From Halichondria panicea (lineage: Eukaryota; Porifera; Demospongiae; Suberitida; Halichondriidae): a stretch of 64,000 nt of DNA. The position numbers and the translations under genes are program-made. Within the stretch, counting starts at the first letter, position 1. Every line of letters begins with the position of its first letter. Shown piece by piece: positions 37,187 to 50,200 of the stretch. The notes below the pieces were generated by a model that searched no databases, was not told where the DNA came from, and was given only the letters and a program-made list of their open reading frames with translations. The stretch covers positions 5,606,990 to 5,670,989 of the forward strand of contig NC_087387.1 in the NCBI RefSeq assembly GCF_963675165.1, written 5' to 3'.

Positions 37187-38243
37187 ATCACACACCGTTC
37201 ACATGCATACACACACACACGAATCACACACCGTTCACATGCATACACACAAGCACACGCAAATGCAAGTTTTAGGCCTATAGCTAACTTAGTTAACTGG
37301 TGTATATAGATTAGTTTCAGTAAGTGTATAGCTTCCTCTCTGGCTAGCAGTTCAAGAGCAGTGATGGTTGAACCACTGAGCTACTTGAGTCTGGATGGGG
37401 GTACATGCCCTATAAGCACCACCCTGTGTACGCCACTGGTGGTGGAATTCGCCGGATAGCCACCATAAAGAAACACACACATGCACTACTATTTATTTAA
37501 ATTGACAAAAGCCTGGAGCTAATTCTAAGAACCCAAATTAGAGGTTAATGATCTTCTTTAGCTTAACCATGTACCACATAGAGGAACCAACCCACTATCA
37601 GCTATACTACCACCACAAAACCTGGCCCAGACAATACAGTCCTGAGTACTTCATAATTATGGCCTCGGGTCAGAAGTTAGTTTGCACAACATGTACAGCC
37701 AAGCCAAGTAGCTAATTAAAGTATTATATATACAGCAACCAATATCAAGTCCAAGATAAGAAATAGCTTACAATAGTTATTCAGTATTATGTGACTTTGA
37801 ATGCAACAGATAAATGGGGAGGGTTGGTCAACCATTCTCTAATCTCAAGGTTGCATGGGCATCTACCTGTTAATTCCTGCATGTATGTCTTTCTGGTTTG
37901 AGTGTTAATTTTTGTTTTCACACATCTGCTCTACTTACCGTATATAGCGAGTATTTTTCGTGGGACAAAATATTCGTGGTTTTCATGGTTGAAGGTCTGA
38001 CCACGAATATTTTACCCACGAATTAAGCGACCTTGCCTACCTTTACCTGCAGTGCAAGCTCCAACCACGAAAATATTACCTGCGAAATGTCTCAATATTG
38101 CTGAACCACGAATATTTTGTCCCACAAAAATTACCCGCTATACGGTATAACTAAATAACATAGACAGGTTTCCACTAGTTGAGCATTCTGTGTTGAGTGT
38201 ATGCATGGTATACGATTGACGATGCATGGAAAGCCACTCTCTC

Positions 38244-38287
<44 letters not shown>

Positions 38288-41200
38288 GAATGTTATCAGT
38301 GATTTTCTTCGGTATGATTGCCTCACAAGGGTATGATTTTGTGCATGGATGAGGGTCCTGTTTTCGTGTGTGCATGTGTATGATTTTCTGGAGGGTGCAT
38401 GTCTAATTCTGCAACCTCAGCAACTTCAACGTCCTTTTGCAGTGTCAGCATATTTAGGGTAGAATTTTCTGGTGGGTATTATATTGTCACTGATAATGAT
38501 TATGCATGCACACAGAGATGTGTGATATGCGTACACTGTATGACAAACTTCACCCAGCTCGCACTGAATGGTTTAATATTGGGTTGACACTGAACTTACC
38601 AATCGAATCATTGAAAGAGATTGACCTTCTTCATAAGCAAGATCCTAAGACGTGTCTCTGCACAATGCTGACTAGAAGACTGGATGCAGGTCCCCTCTCA
38701 TGGGGGGAAGTGTGTGACTGTCTTCGATATCCAATCGTGGGTCGTAACAATTTAGCAGAGGCAATTGAAGAGTGGAGAAAAGGTATGGCATAGATAGCGG
38801 AAACTGATTATCTTCACATGCTTCTACAACTATTCACTAGCTTTTCCAATAGAAATGATGGGCAAAAAGCACTCTAAGACAACACCTGCTCAAGTTCCTT
38901 TTCCTTTATCAAAAGTAGTGACTGGCCATATGCATGGTAAGTACAGCCTGAGTTGGTTTACAGAATGTGTGTAATTGGTAAATTCAACACAGGTCCTGTA
39001 AATTATCACTCCAGTTTGGATGATCAAGTGGATCACCTGGAGACATCGTTTCAATGGCTAACGAATGAAGCATTTCGAAGAATGAAGATATCTAATGTTA
39101 GTGTTGACGATTTCTATGTCGCTATATCAAATATGAAGCTATCAATGAAATGTCTAGCTAAAAAGTATGTTGAAGAATGCTTTGAGAAAGCCAGTACGCT
39201 CCCAAAAATTTGGGGCAAACTAAATCATTTCTGGAATTTCTTCAACTATGAGCTTTTCCAACAAGTGGTTCGAGTCATGTTCACTAAAGCAGATGATCCT
39301 TTGCTGAGCCAACTAGCCGAATATGAGAATGAGATGAAAACATTTCTTTGTAGAACAAAACTTTGTGACTTTGTTGACCATTGGCCATTTTCAATTGCAA
39401 AACCAAAGAAAAAAGCAATAAAACAACTTAAAAGAATATTTGTTACAGTGGACAAAAAATGGGAAGACTGCACTTTACACGATGTGAAGAAAACTAAAAC
39501 AACATTTTCAGTAGGTTTTTCGCTACCTCAGGAATTTATGGTGCTGAAAGGTGCTGGTACCGGCAGTGTGTCAATCCTCTTACATGCCCCTCCATCTCTG
39601 GCTAACTCAATAGAGGAACAGGTGAAACAAGGAAAGGATGACTTCTTAGCAGACAATGGCTTTCTTTCCATCACCATCGATGGTGTCCAGGTCTATCCCC
39701 ACACTCCAATGAGGCAGGCCTCTCTACAAGGTACTACTTTGTTCTCTTGATGCACATAATATACCTGAAAACTTATTCCCATGATATGCATAAGTTATCA
39801 CAAGCATCATCTCTCTTATTATTGGGGGTGTCAGTTGTGAAACTTTATACAGTGTGTATATATATATACGGTGTGTTTGTGTTTTTCGATAAAGTGCCTC
39901 ACGTTCTTTTTTCGCAGTTTTAACAATGGAAACACTAAAGAAAGAAACTAAATTCACTGACGAGCAGCTGGACACAAGAGTAGAAAAAACTGACCTACCA
40001 CAATTATCGTCATATTTCGACAACATCTATGACGGCTATCTTGAGAAGCTGGGCCTCTCATCTGGACAGCAAACTGATGTGAGGAGTCATGCATTCGTAC
40101 ACGGTAGTCAGGGTGGAATGTTGTTAGCTCTGACATACTGGCTGGACAGAGTTGTTGCAGAGGGCACATTCAGAGCTCTGCTACTCATCTTACTCTCCCT
40201 GGGCAAAGAAGACGTTGCTATCAAGGTGGCACAGTACTTGTCAGCCAAGGGTGAGTGAGTAGCTACTAACACAGCGAGGGGTGGAGTGTTGTCTGTCATT
40301 AGTATGATGATAGATCCGTTGCCTATATAGCTTGCTCACTTTCTAGCTAGCTATTGAGGTGACAAAGACATCCGGTTAGTGAGTGGGGTGCATTATAATT
40401 ATAGATGCTATAGTACATGTATAGTTCAGTCTATAGAATATAAATTAACTTGATAATTGTTACAGGTTATTCCATAACAACATCTGAGCTGGATGCAATG
40501 GAGATCAACACCAAAGAACCTATTGAATCAAAAAGTAAGCTGACACCATTACCCCTTTATCTGAGTTAATTATACAGTATAAATTATATTATATAGCTGC
40601 ATGCATGCATGGAATAATAATAGGTGTACTCGATATTCAACAGGTGATGATCAAACTATCAACGAACACAATGCAATGATAATAAATATCCTGGAAACCA
40701 AGTACAATGTGGACAATGGTAAGTATAAGTTTTCCGGCAACAATAAAAATATGTACTGTACCGTACAAGTACTTTTTTCCTTTTGACCCTGAGGATATGC
40801 AGTGCCTCCTACTCTATTTATGCTAGTTAAGCAGTAACTTAAGTCATCGATTTCCTATAGGGGTCTAAGCTTTGTTCATTTGACGTCCCTGTTGGCTTTT
40901 TGGTATCTAAACCACGCCCACACCCCCGTGGAGGCTTAGCCACCTTCTTGTTGGAAAGCAGCTTCCGTGATTCTGCCATCGCTTTAGAGTGCCGCCAAGC
41001 AGGGCTGTTTGCTGGACAATTGAAAAACACCTTGAAATAATATTACGTGCATACCCTGGGGTTCGCTGTATGTTATAATTATAGCCAGGAGCGGATCTAG
41101 CAGGTAGCAGAGGGTGCTCAAGCACCCCCCTGACCTTGGACAAACTTGTGTCTCACTCATTGGCTGATGAAAGTCACTCCCAGACTTGGTACTAGCTATA

Positions 41201-44200
41201 TAGTTGAACCTCTAGAACACAGCATTGTATCGATATTTTGTTAGTGGTCCATTTCCTGCTATTTAAACGGCGTGATAACATGTAGAAATTAGCAGTAAAT
41301 GTACCAATTAAATAAATTGTTGTTCACACCTCAGATGCTGCAGTTCTAATCAAAGAGCTGACACTCGAGGATAACAGAGATGTAACAACAAAAATTAACA
41401 GTGAGATTCATTATTAATCGTACCACATGCAATGGCAGTCATTTACTGACTAGCATCATGCATATGCTCCTTTTGATACTATTATTAATCTTGGATTTAG
41501 CATAACAGTTGATCTAGTACTTCATATTAAGCCTACTGTTATATTAAGCCTACTGTTATTGTTTTCTCCAGAGAACAATCAACTTCTCCTAGCTTGCAAG
41601 TTTGGGTACACTGCAGTTGTCCGATATCTGATCAATAAATGCGATGTGGATGTTGATGGTAAGTGAGTTCTTTGTACACAACTATATAATTATAGATCTT
41701 TCATCCGACACATCGTACGACTATAATTATGTGACCTAATGAAAGCACCGCGGGTGCTGATGGGTGCTGATGCGTCGGTGGAGGTGCCAAAGCTATACAC
41801 ATCGTGATGAAAATTTTCGCATTAATTTTACTGCATGTCGGTATAATCAGGGAAACTCAAATAGTAAGTAATGATCAACCATAATGATCGATGCCAAAAC
41901 TTCAAGTCTAAAATCAATGGCTTCATCAGCAGAGCCTTGCAGCTCTCTTCTCACTCTAGCAGACCAATAGCTAGCGTTCTAGTGCAGAGATAACTACTAA
42001 GAAGAGTAGCAACACTCGGTGAACAAGTTTCCTACTGAATATATATAACGCACACTTGTGTCACATTTGGGTCTTGTAAACTAGAAATATTATGTCTTGC
42101 ATTTCTATAGCCAATGCATTAATGGGAGTATATAGGCAAATTTTTAATGCGTTCTAGTCATGAAGTGAGTAGTATTCAGGATGTTTTTGATGTCCACTTA
42201 CAATGACTCAAGTACAGTATATATATATACATGCCAGGAAAAGTGTTCAATATGAAGGCACTATATACAATGTACGGCCGTAGGTGGCTCTTGGTTACGT
42301 CAATTGATTGTCAATAAAGAATGGTACTTTTGAGACAATGTGTTGTGCATACTGTCAGGCTCACCACTATATATAGGAGCTGTGACCAGTGATGGGCTAA
42401 CTCCACTGGGAGTGGCAGTCAGAGAGGGGCACCTGGACACTATCAAGTACCTCATCATGGATTGCAATGTGGATGTCAGTGGTAAGTACACGCAACAATA
42501 ATCATGTAAATAAAGTACAGTACAGCTAGGTCAGGGGAAGTTTAATAGTATAATTACAATAGACTCTCACTGTTCCGGCCCTCTGAAGTATGTATATACG
42601 GCCACCTCGATATACCAGCCATTCGGTTTGGCACGGAATGCTAGCTAGATGTTTACTGCACAAAACTTACCCTGAAGTACGGCCACTCGCTATTCCATAT
42701 ACTGCATGGCCATTATACAGTACTGGCTGCCCCAAACAAGGTTTTCAACGTTTATTACGGCCGGATATGACGTTTTGAGTGTGGTTTTGGCAAATAGAAT
42801 TGTCTTAAATAGAGAGCAGAATAATTCATTATCCTAGAGGCAGAACCACAATAGATTCGATTCGAGATAAGGTCGTTTTTAAGTCGCGGCTATTTCCTGA
42901 AATACAGCCACCTCGCTATTCCGACCAAGCTGCACTGCCCCAAGGGTGACCGGATTAACGAGAGTCTATTGTATACTGTTGGGTTAATTCCCCCAAGTGT
43001 ATACATATATACGTATTATATGTCGTTTCTAAGCAACAAAACTTTTGATAAGCAAATATGCCCGTCATATCACGTTGGACGGCGCCAAAGACTAAGCATG
43101 TTTGCATGACATTTGAAATGCATGACAATTGAAATGCACCTATAGGAAGAAAATATGGTATTGTGTATAAAATTATTACATGGGTGATAGTGCGCATAAC
43201 GCTTTTTCATGTTCCTTAGCTGAATCTGGGGAATCCCCTTCTCTTTCGATCTGTTGTTGGTCGAGAAGGCTTGCACACTAAGTCTGAAGCAGAAGAGGCT
43301 CTTATCTACCTCTATATATGACTGTCTTACGGTATGTTTGTACAGACTATGGCAAGTTTGTGTGCTTCCTACAGCATGCTGCTTGTGAAGATAACCCAGC
43401 AAAGCGACCATCGTAGAGGTTATGAGAGCTTCTTCTGATTTCATACTAGTGTGTGCAAGCCACTACAATAAGCTAGGGCACAAGCCACAGCTATATGGAA
43501 CACCGTAATTGGCGTGTGAATTTTTCCATATACACGTGAACAATCTTTGACAATCGATCTGATTGTCGATTTTTGAAAATCAATTATTTTTGAAATAAAA
43601 TCGAAATCGCTTACAGAAATCGGATCAATGACTTTTGATTGCAAACTAGATACCTCATTCCAGGCCGCCCTCGAAACTCAAAACAAGCAAACACCTTTTC
43701 TGGGCTTGGGAATCAAGGCTCTTGGTTAAGCTATCTCACATGACTATAACACAAAAGCGAGACATGGTTTTTTGTGTAGAGAGCCTGAGGGAGAACCATT
43801 TAATAATCGCTACACATGTTCTTTGCCTGGTCTCTTTAATATTAGAAGGAGGGCCCTAAGTGACTATTAATTATACAGTATATGTAATGACTGTTCGTTC
43901 GGTTGGCTATCTTATTTAGTTCTTTTGTACACACATTTCTGAGTTGTATGCTTTCTCGCCAGCCTGTTTTTGGGTCATCTATTCTTGTGTGCTAGAGAAA
44001 GAGCCTTTTGGCATAATTCCAGATAACTGTAGGGAATGTGAATAGAGCCTTCAATTTCTTTATACAAAGAGAACATTGTAAAATATGATTTTGGTTTAGT
44101 ATCCTTATACCAAAATAGAAATAGCCGGTCAAACCTCTATAGCCTATAGCCTCAATTCCAGGCCGCACATAAAACAGGGAACAGCGCCTTTTTCCTTTTC

Positions 44201-47200
44201 AGTGGTTTGCTGTGAACACTATAGAACTAGATGGTTTCTTTTGCTTATAGCTAGACCAATTTCAATTCATCTGAGTGCATTCTCTTACCATTTTCACACC
44301 TGCTTTGGTTACCTGGTTATCCCCAGAGGTCTTGGTCTCATGAATCAGCCGCACCTCTCAGGGAGGGAGGTCTTCCCAAAAGAAGGGCGGCTGAGTCATG
44401 AGATTATAGGTTTATTCATGCATCCATGAAATGTTGCCTTGATAAGGTTTCACTAACCTCACGTGATACAGCTTCAGCAGAAAGAAATCGATCAGCAAAA
44501 ACAATTAATTGTCATCAAGACTATTAACGTGTAGACCGAAAATCAACTGCCAAAAATCGATTATAAGATATCGATCTTTAGTGGATGCACACGCCAATTA
44601 CTTTCTACCTGAATTTTGTCGCAAGCGGCGTTCATGTGCAGCGCATGCATATGCACTATAATATTATAATGGACACCATGCATGCAGGCCTTTCAATTAG
44701 GCCTTGGATCTAGGCATACAATGCACCCAATTATTATTACCCGAGGTGCGCGTGGGCGGCCACGGGTATAGTAGTCCGTTGGTTTGTTTGTTTGTCTGTT
44801 TGTAACGAGTATCTCTACTCACCTGGATGCCATAGCGCTGCGTTTGCAGCATAGATAGCCTTCACACAACATATCTTGCTTTAAATAGTGGCAGATTTCG
44901 ATGTTAAAGCTTCGTTGTCTATACAAAGCTAACAAAAGCTAGAACTTGGGCGTGGCAACTAGCAAACAACACGTGGCCTTTATTCGAGATACCCTACGTA
45001 TTTACAGCTGAGTTGATCCCGTACCAAGAACAATGGAAAAGGGTCACTACAATAGAAAGCTAGAATTGTGACTGGCCCTGTTAGCTAGCTGACTCTGATC
45101 TGGGATCCATGTAGGAGCAATACTTCTCTGAGACTCCAGGCTTCTTTGCTGTGATCCTAGTCCACAGTGCATATGTCTATGTGCTACTAAAACCCTGTTC
45201 TCAAATGTTTCAGCATGCCTCCAGTTAGTCTCGCGGGCCATACTCCACAATCTGATACTACGTATGGTGACTATTGCCAGGTTTTCGTGTACAGTTCTGG
45301 AATTTCGGAACGATGGCATTTCAAGAAATTCCACACAAAAATGCAAAAATGTACCGCAAGCATTCAAAAGGGGTGTGGTTTAAAATTGTTCACCATTGCT
45401 AAAAGTTGACAAGCTACACTGTACTGAGTCTGTTGGTTGTACAATCAGGCACTCTAAAGGATCAAGACTATCATTGTATTGCTTTCTTGAATATCTAGCT
45501 GATGGATAGCTGCAGTCAAGAGTGAAAAGAAAGATTAGGGAGCCCAAAAGTTGGCAAAACTATGGTTTCATTTATTCCAAGCAGAAATAGCCATGGCAAG
45601 ACCTCTTCTCCAGAGTTTAATACTGAACATGAGATAATGTGTGATATGGAAGCAGAAATCAATGCATGCAATAGACAACATTTTCTTGTATTATTTTGCA
45701 GCTCTACAGATCTAGATCTACAATTGTTGAGTATGAATCATCTATTGTCTTGATACTGAGTCTATGTTCACATGATAGCTTCTTCCATTTGAGATACTTT
45801 CAGTCGCTGTAGAGTATGGTAACATTATGGTTAATTGACAGGATATATATACATTCCACTGCGACACAAAAACCTGGCAATAGTCACCATACGTAGTATC
45901 AGATTGTGGAGTATGGCCCGCGAGACTAGCCTCCAGTCTGGTTTAGCCGGTTTTATTGTTCCTGAGTTTCTGTGCTACGACAGTTAAGTCATACACAATA
46001 ACATCACTACATCCACTGTATTTTATATCACTCTCTTGGTTTCTTTGTAATCATGTCACCAGCCGAGGGTTTGCACTTTAGTGCTCTAGTTGTCTTCTGT
46101 TATTTGTAATCACATCAGTGGTGTAGCCAGGGGGTGGCAAAGGGGGAAAATGCCCCCCCTTTATCTGGATCTCTACTCAGCTAGCTCAGATTAGTGTAGC
46201 CTGATTATCTTGCTGACACTCCCTTTCTTCCGAATCTTGCTGCAGTTAGCTAGCTAGTAGGCAAGCAAAATGATTTAGTCCCTAAACTGTGAGCTATTCT
46301 GGTCTAAATCTATAGATAGTTCTTGTTCTTTGCTAAACTAGCTTCTTCTATGCATCAGGCCACACCCAACTAAATAGAGAAGTCAATTATGACGTCATAA
46401 TTAAGAGGCGTGGCTTCCGGTCAACATTTCGGCGCTGCGCGGCTGATAAGTTTTGCCCCTCTTCCATAAAATCCTGGCTACGCTCCTGCACATGGTACTG
46501 AACGTGTTATTTCATAAGTGCAATTGTTGTTCTCACTTCAGATTCTGCACAAATAGTTCGTATCCTAGAGCTGACACTGAAAGATGAAGGTGATGTAACG
46601 ACCAAAGTTAACGGTGAGATTCATTATTAGGTGTACACTGAGTGGCGGTCATTATTTAGCAACAGCTATTTATATCCACCCCTCATGCACAATTTAGAGT
46701 AGGCATAGCAACAGTTGATCTGGTGCTTCATTATTAGCTACACAATATATTTACTTGTTGTTGTTTTCTCTAGAGAACAATCGACTTCTCCTAGCTTGCA
46801 AGTTTGGGTACACTGCACTTGTCCGATATCTGATCAATAAATGCGATGTGGATGTTGATGGTAAGTGAGTTCTTTGTACACAACTATATATATACCGTAT
46901 TTACTTGATTAAACGCCCTCCTTGAATAAACGCCCATCTCTTTTAAACGCCCAGGGTAAAAGCTCTGTCTTTGTCAATAAACGCCCATCTTAAATAATTG
47001 CCCATATATGGGGTGTGGTACTGTGGGTGGAGCTTAAATAGCACATGGAACCCGTTGCAAGCATGGCAGCATAGAATAATATGATGTATCGATGGCAGAG
47101 AGAAGCTGAGAAATAGAGACAGCAGCCCAAGAAGAGCACAATAACTGCTGCTGTGCAAGAGTTTTGGAGTAGACATAACAATAAACGCCCTCCTCGTTTA

Positions 47201-50200
47201 AACGCCCCCTCTAAAGACTTCCATCTGAAATAAACGCCCGGGCGTTTAATCAAGTAAATACAGTATATAGATCTTTCATCCGACACATCGTACGACTATA
47301 TAACATAATATTATAATGAAAGCACCGCGGGTGCTAATGCCTCGGTGGAGGTGCGAAAGCTATATACACATCATAGGGAAACTCGAAGAGTGGGTAATAA
47401 TCGACTATGATTGCTGTTAAAACGATTGATGCCAAAACTTTCAAGTCTAAAGTAATGGCTGCAAGTCAGCAGAGCCTTGCAGCTCTCTTTTCACTCTTGC
47501 AGCTAGCGTTCTAGTGCAGAGCTAACTACTAAGAAGAGTAGCAACACTCAGTGAACAAGTTTTGCTTCGCAATCTTCTAAAAAGGGTATTGTGTCACATT
47601 TGAGTCCTGTAAACTATAGAAACATGTCTTGCATTTCTAGCCAAATGCATGCGTAGGCAAATTAATGCATCCCAGTCTTGTTTTATAGTCAAGTGCATCA
47701 GGATACTTTTGATGTCTTATATAGACACCACTTATATATTTAATGACTTCATAATCATACAGTTGCAGTACATAATTGTAGACCAGGAAAAGTGTTCGAT
47801 GTGAAGGCACTGGGTGGCTCTTGGTTACGTTAATTGATTTTCAATAAAGATTGAGACTATGTGTTGTGCATACTGTCAGGCTCACCACTATATATACATA
47901 TAGGAGGTGTGACCAGTGATGGGCTAACTCCACTGGGAGTGGCAGTCAGAGAGGGGCAGCTGGACACTATCAAGTACCTCATCAAGGATTGCAATGTGGA
48001 TGTCAGTGGTAAGTACACGAAACAATAATCATATAAATAAAGTACAGTACATGCAGCTAAGTCAGTTAATATTATAATTACAGTAGAATCTCTCTGTTCC
48101 GGCCCAAAATGATACAGTTGCAATAATTATATACAGTTAACCCTTTCCCTGCTTTAATTAAAAGTGAATATTCGCATATTTTGTTTAAAAAATTTATAAC
48201 TCATGAACCGTGTATTAAAAACACTTGTAACAAAGTTCCACAGGTAGAACCGGACCTGTCGCATTCATGGAATCATCATTGTTGCCTAGCAACCAACCAC
48301 CACCCCACAAATAACAATTGTTAACAAAAATTCATAATTATGTACACAAACAATATTGTGTGATGTTACGAAGTGACTGAACACATAATATAAGTGTTCA
48401 GAATGTTCTCACGGTGACATGGCTGACTCAGGACTCAATCAGGATCTGCAGAAACTTGTATTTGAGGTTCTATCGGCAGACGCCCTTTTCCCGAGAAATA
48501 TTTTCTTCACCTACACACAGGTTTACAAGTTTAATGGTGGCTCATGATGTCCACTGTTGTACTAACTAGCCTAAACAAACCTATAGTGAAGCTATCAAGA
48601 CTACAAATGCTACTCTATAGTGACTTACCAGGTTCAGGAAGATGGTCCACCTCAAGTGCGTCTTCTTCAGGATTCTCAGGCTCTTTCTTTTTAGCTTGAC
48701 CTCTGAAAGGAAGCTTCTTACCTAGCTATGATCCCAGTCACTGTCCTCTCACTCTACAAGGCTATAGGCATCGATATTCTCACTCTCTAGCTTCCCTAGA
48801 ACCTCCCTGAGGTTGTACTACGAAGATCTTGTAGCAATTATAAAACGGTCACTTTTCTTTCGACAATTCTGATCGAACCGTACCTCGAAGCAAAATATTA
48901 AAAATACCACGAGGAAGAGCAGCTCAATGCACATGTGCTGGTACCTGCAGTGTGTGCATAGCTCCAACATAGCGTGCACAACGATTTTTTGAAATTTATC
49001 AGTAGCCATGCCGATTATAGTCGGCTAAAGCGGGGAAAGGGTTAATAATTATAGGCCAGGAAAAGTGTTCAAAATAAAGGCACTTGGGTGGCTCTTGGTT
49101 ACGTTAATTGATTTTCAATTGAGACAATGTGTTGGCAGACTGTCAGACTCACCACTATATATAGGAGCTGTGACCAGTGATGGGCTAACTCCACTGGGAG
49201 TGGCAGTTAGAGAGGGGCACCTGGACACTATCATGTACCTCATCATGGATTGCAATGTGGATGTCAGTGGTAAGTACACGTAACAATAATCATGTAAATA
49301 AAGTACAGTACAGCTAGGTCAGGGGAAGCTTAATATTACAATTATACAGTAGACTCTCGCTGTTCCGGCCCTCTGAAGTACGTACGGCCACCTCAATATA
49401 CCAGCCATTTTGTTTGGCATGGAATGCTAGCTAGATATTTACTGCACCAAACTCACCCTGAAGTACGGCCACTCGCTATTCCGTATACTGGCCAGTGCTG
49501 GCTGCCCCAAACAAGGTTTTCAATGTAATTTTATACGTTTATTACGGCCGGATATGACGTTTTGGGTGTGTTTTGGCAATTACACTTAAGTAGAGAGCAG
49601 AATAATTCATTATCCTAGAGGCAGAACCACAATAGATTCGAGATAAGGTCGTTTTTAAGCCGCGGCTATTTCCTAAAATACAGCCACCTCGCTATTCCGG
49701 CCAAACTGCACTGTCCCAAGGGTGACCGGATTAACGAGAGTGTATTGTATGCTGTTGGGTTAATTCCCCCAAGTGTATACATATATACGCATTAAATGTC
49801 GTTTCTTAGCAACGAAACTTTTGATTAACTAATACGTCTGTCATATCATGTTGAATGGCGACAACTTCTAAAAGACTAATTAAAATGGGTTTTTGCACGC
49901 TATAGGGAGAAAATACGGTCTAGTGTGTGGGTGATAGTGCGCATAACGCTTTTTCATGTTCCTTAGCTGAATCTGGAGAATCACCCTTCTCTTTTGATAT
50001 TTTGTTGGTCGAGAAGGCTTGCACACTAAGTCTGAAGCAGAAGAGGCTCATCACCTCTATATATGACTGTCTTATGGTATGTCCGTACAGACTTTTGCAG
50101 CTATACCAATAGCTATAGCGTTCTAGTACAGAGCTAACTACTAAGAAGAGTAGCAACACTCAGTGAACAAGTTTTGCTTCGCAATCTTCTAAAAAGGGTA

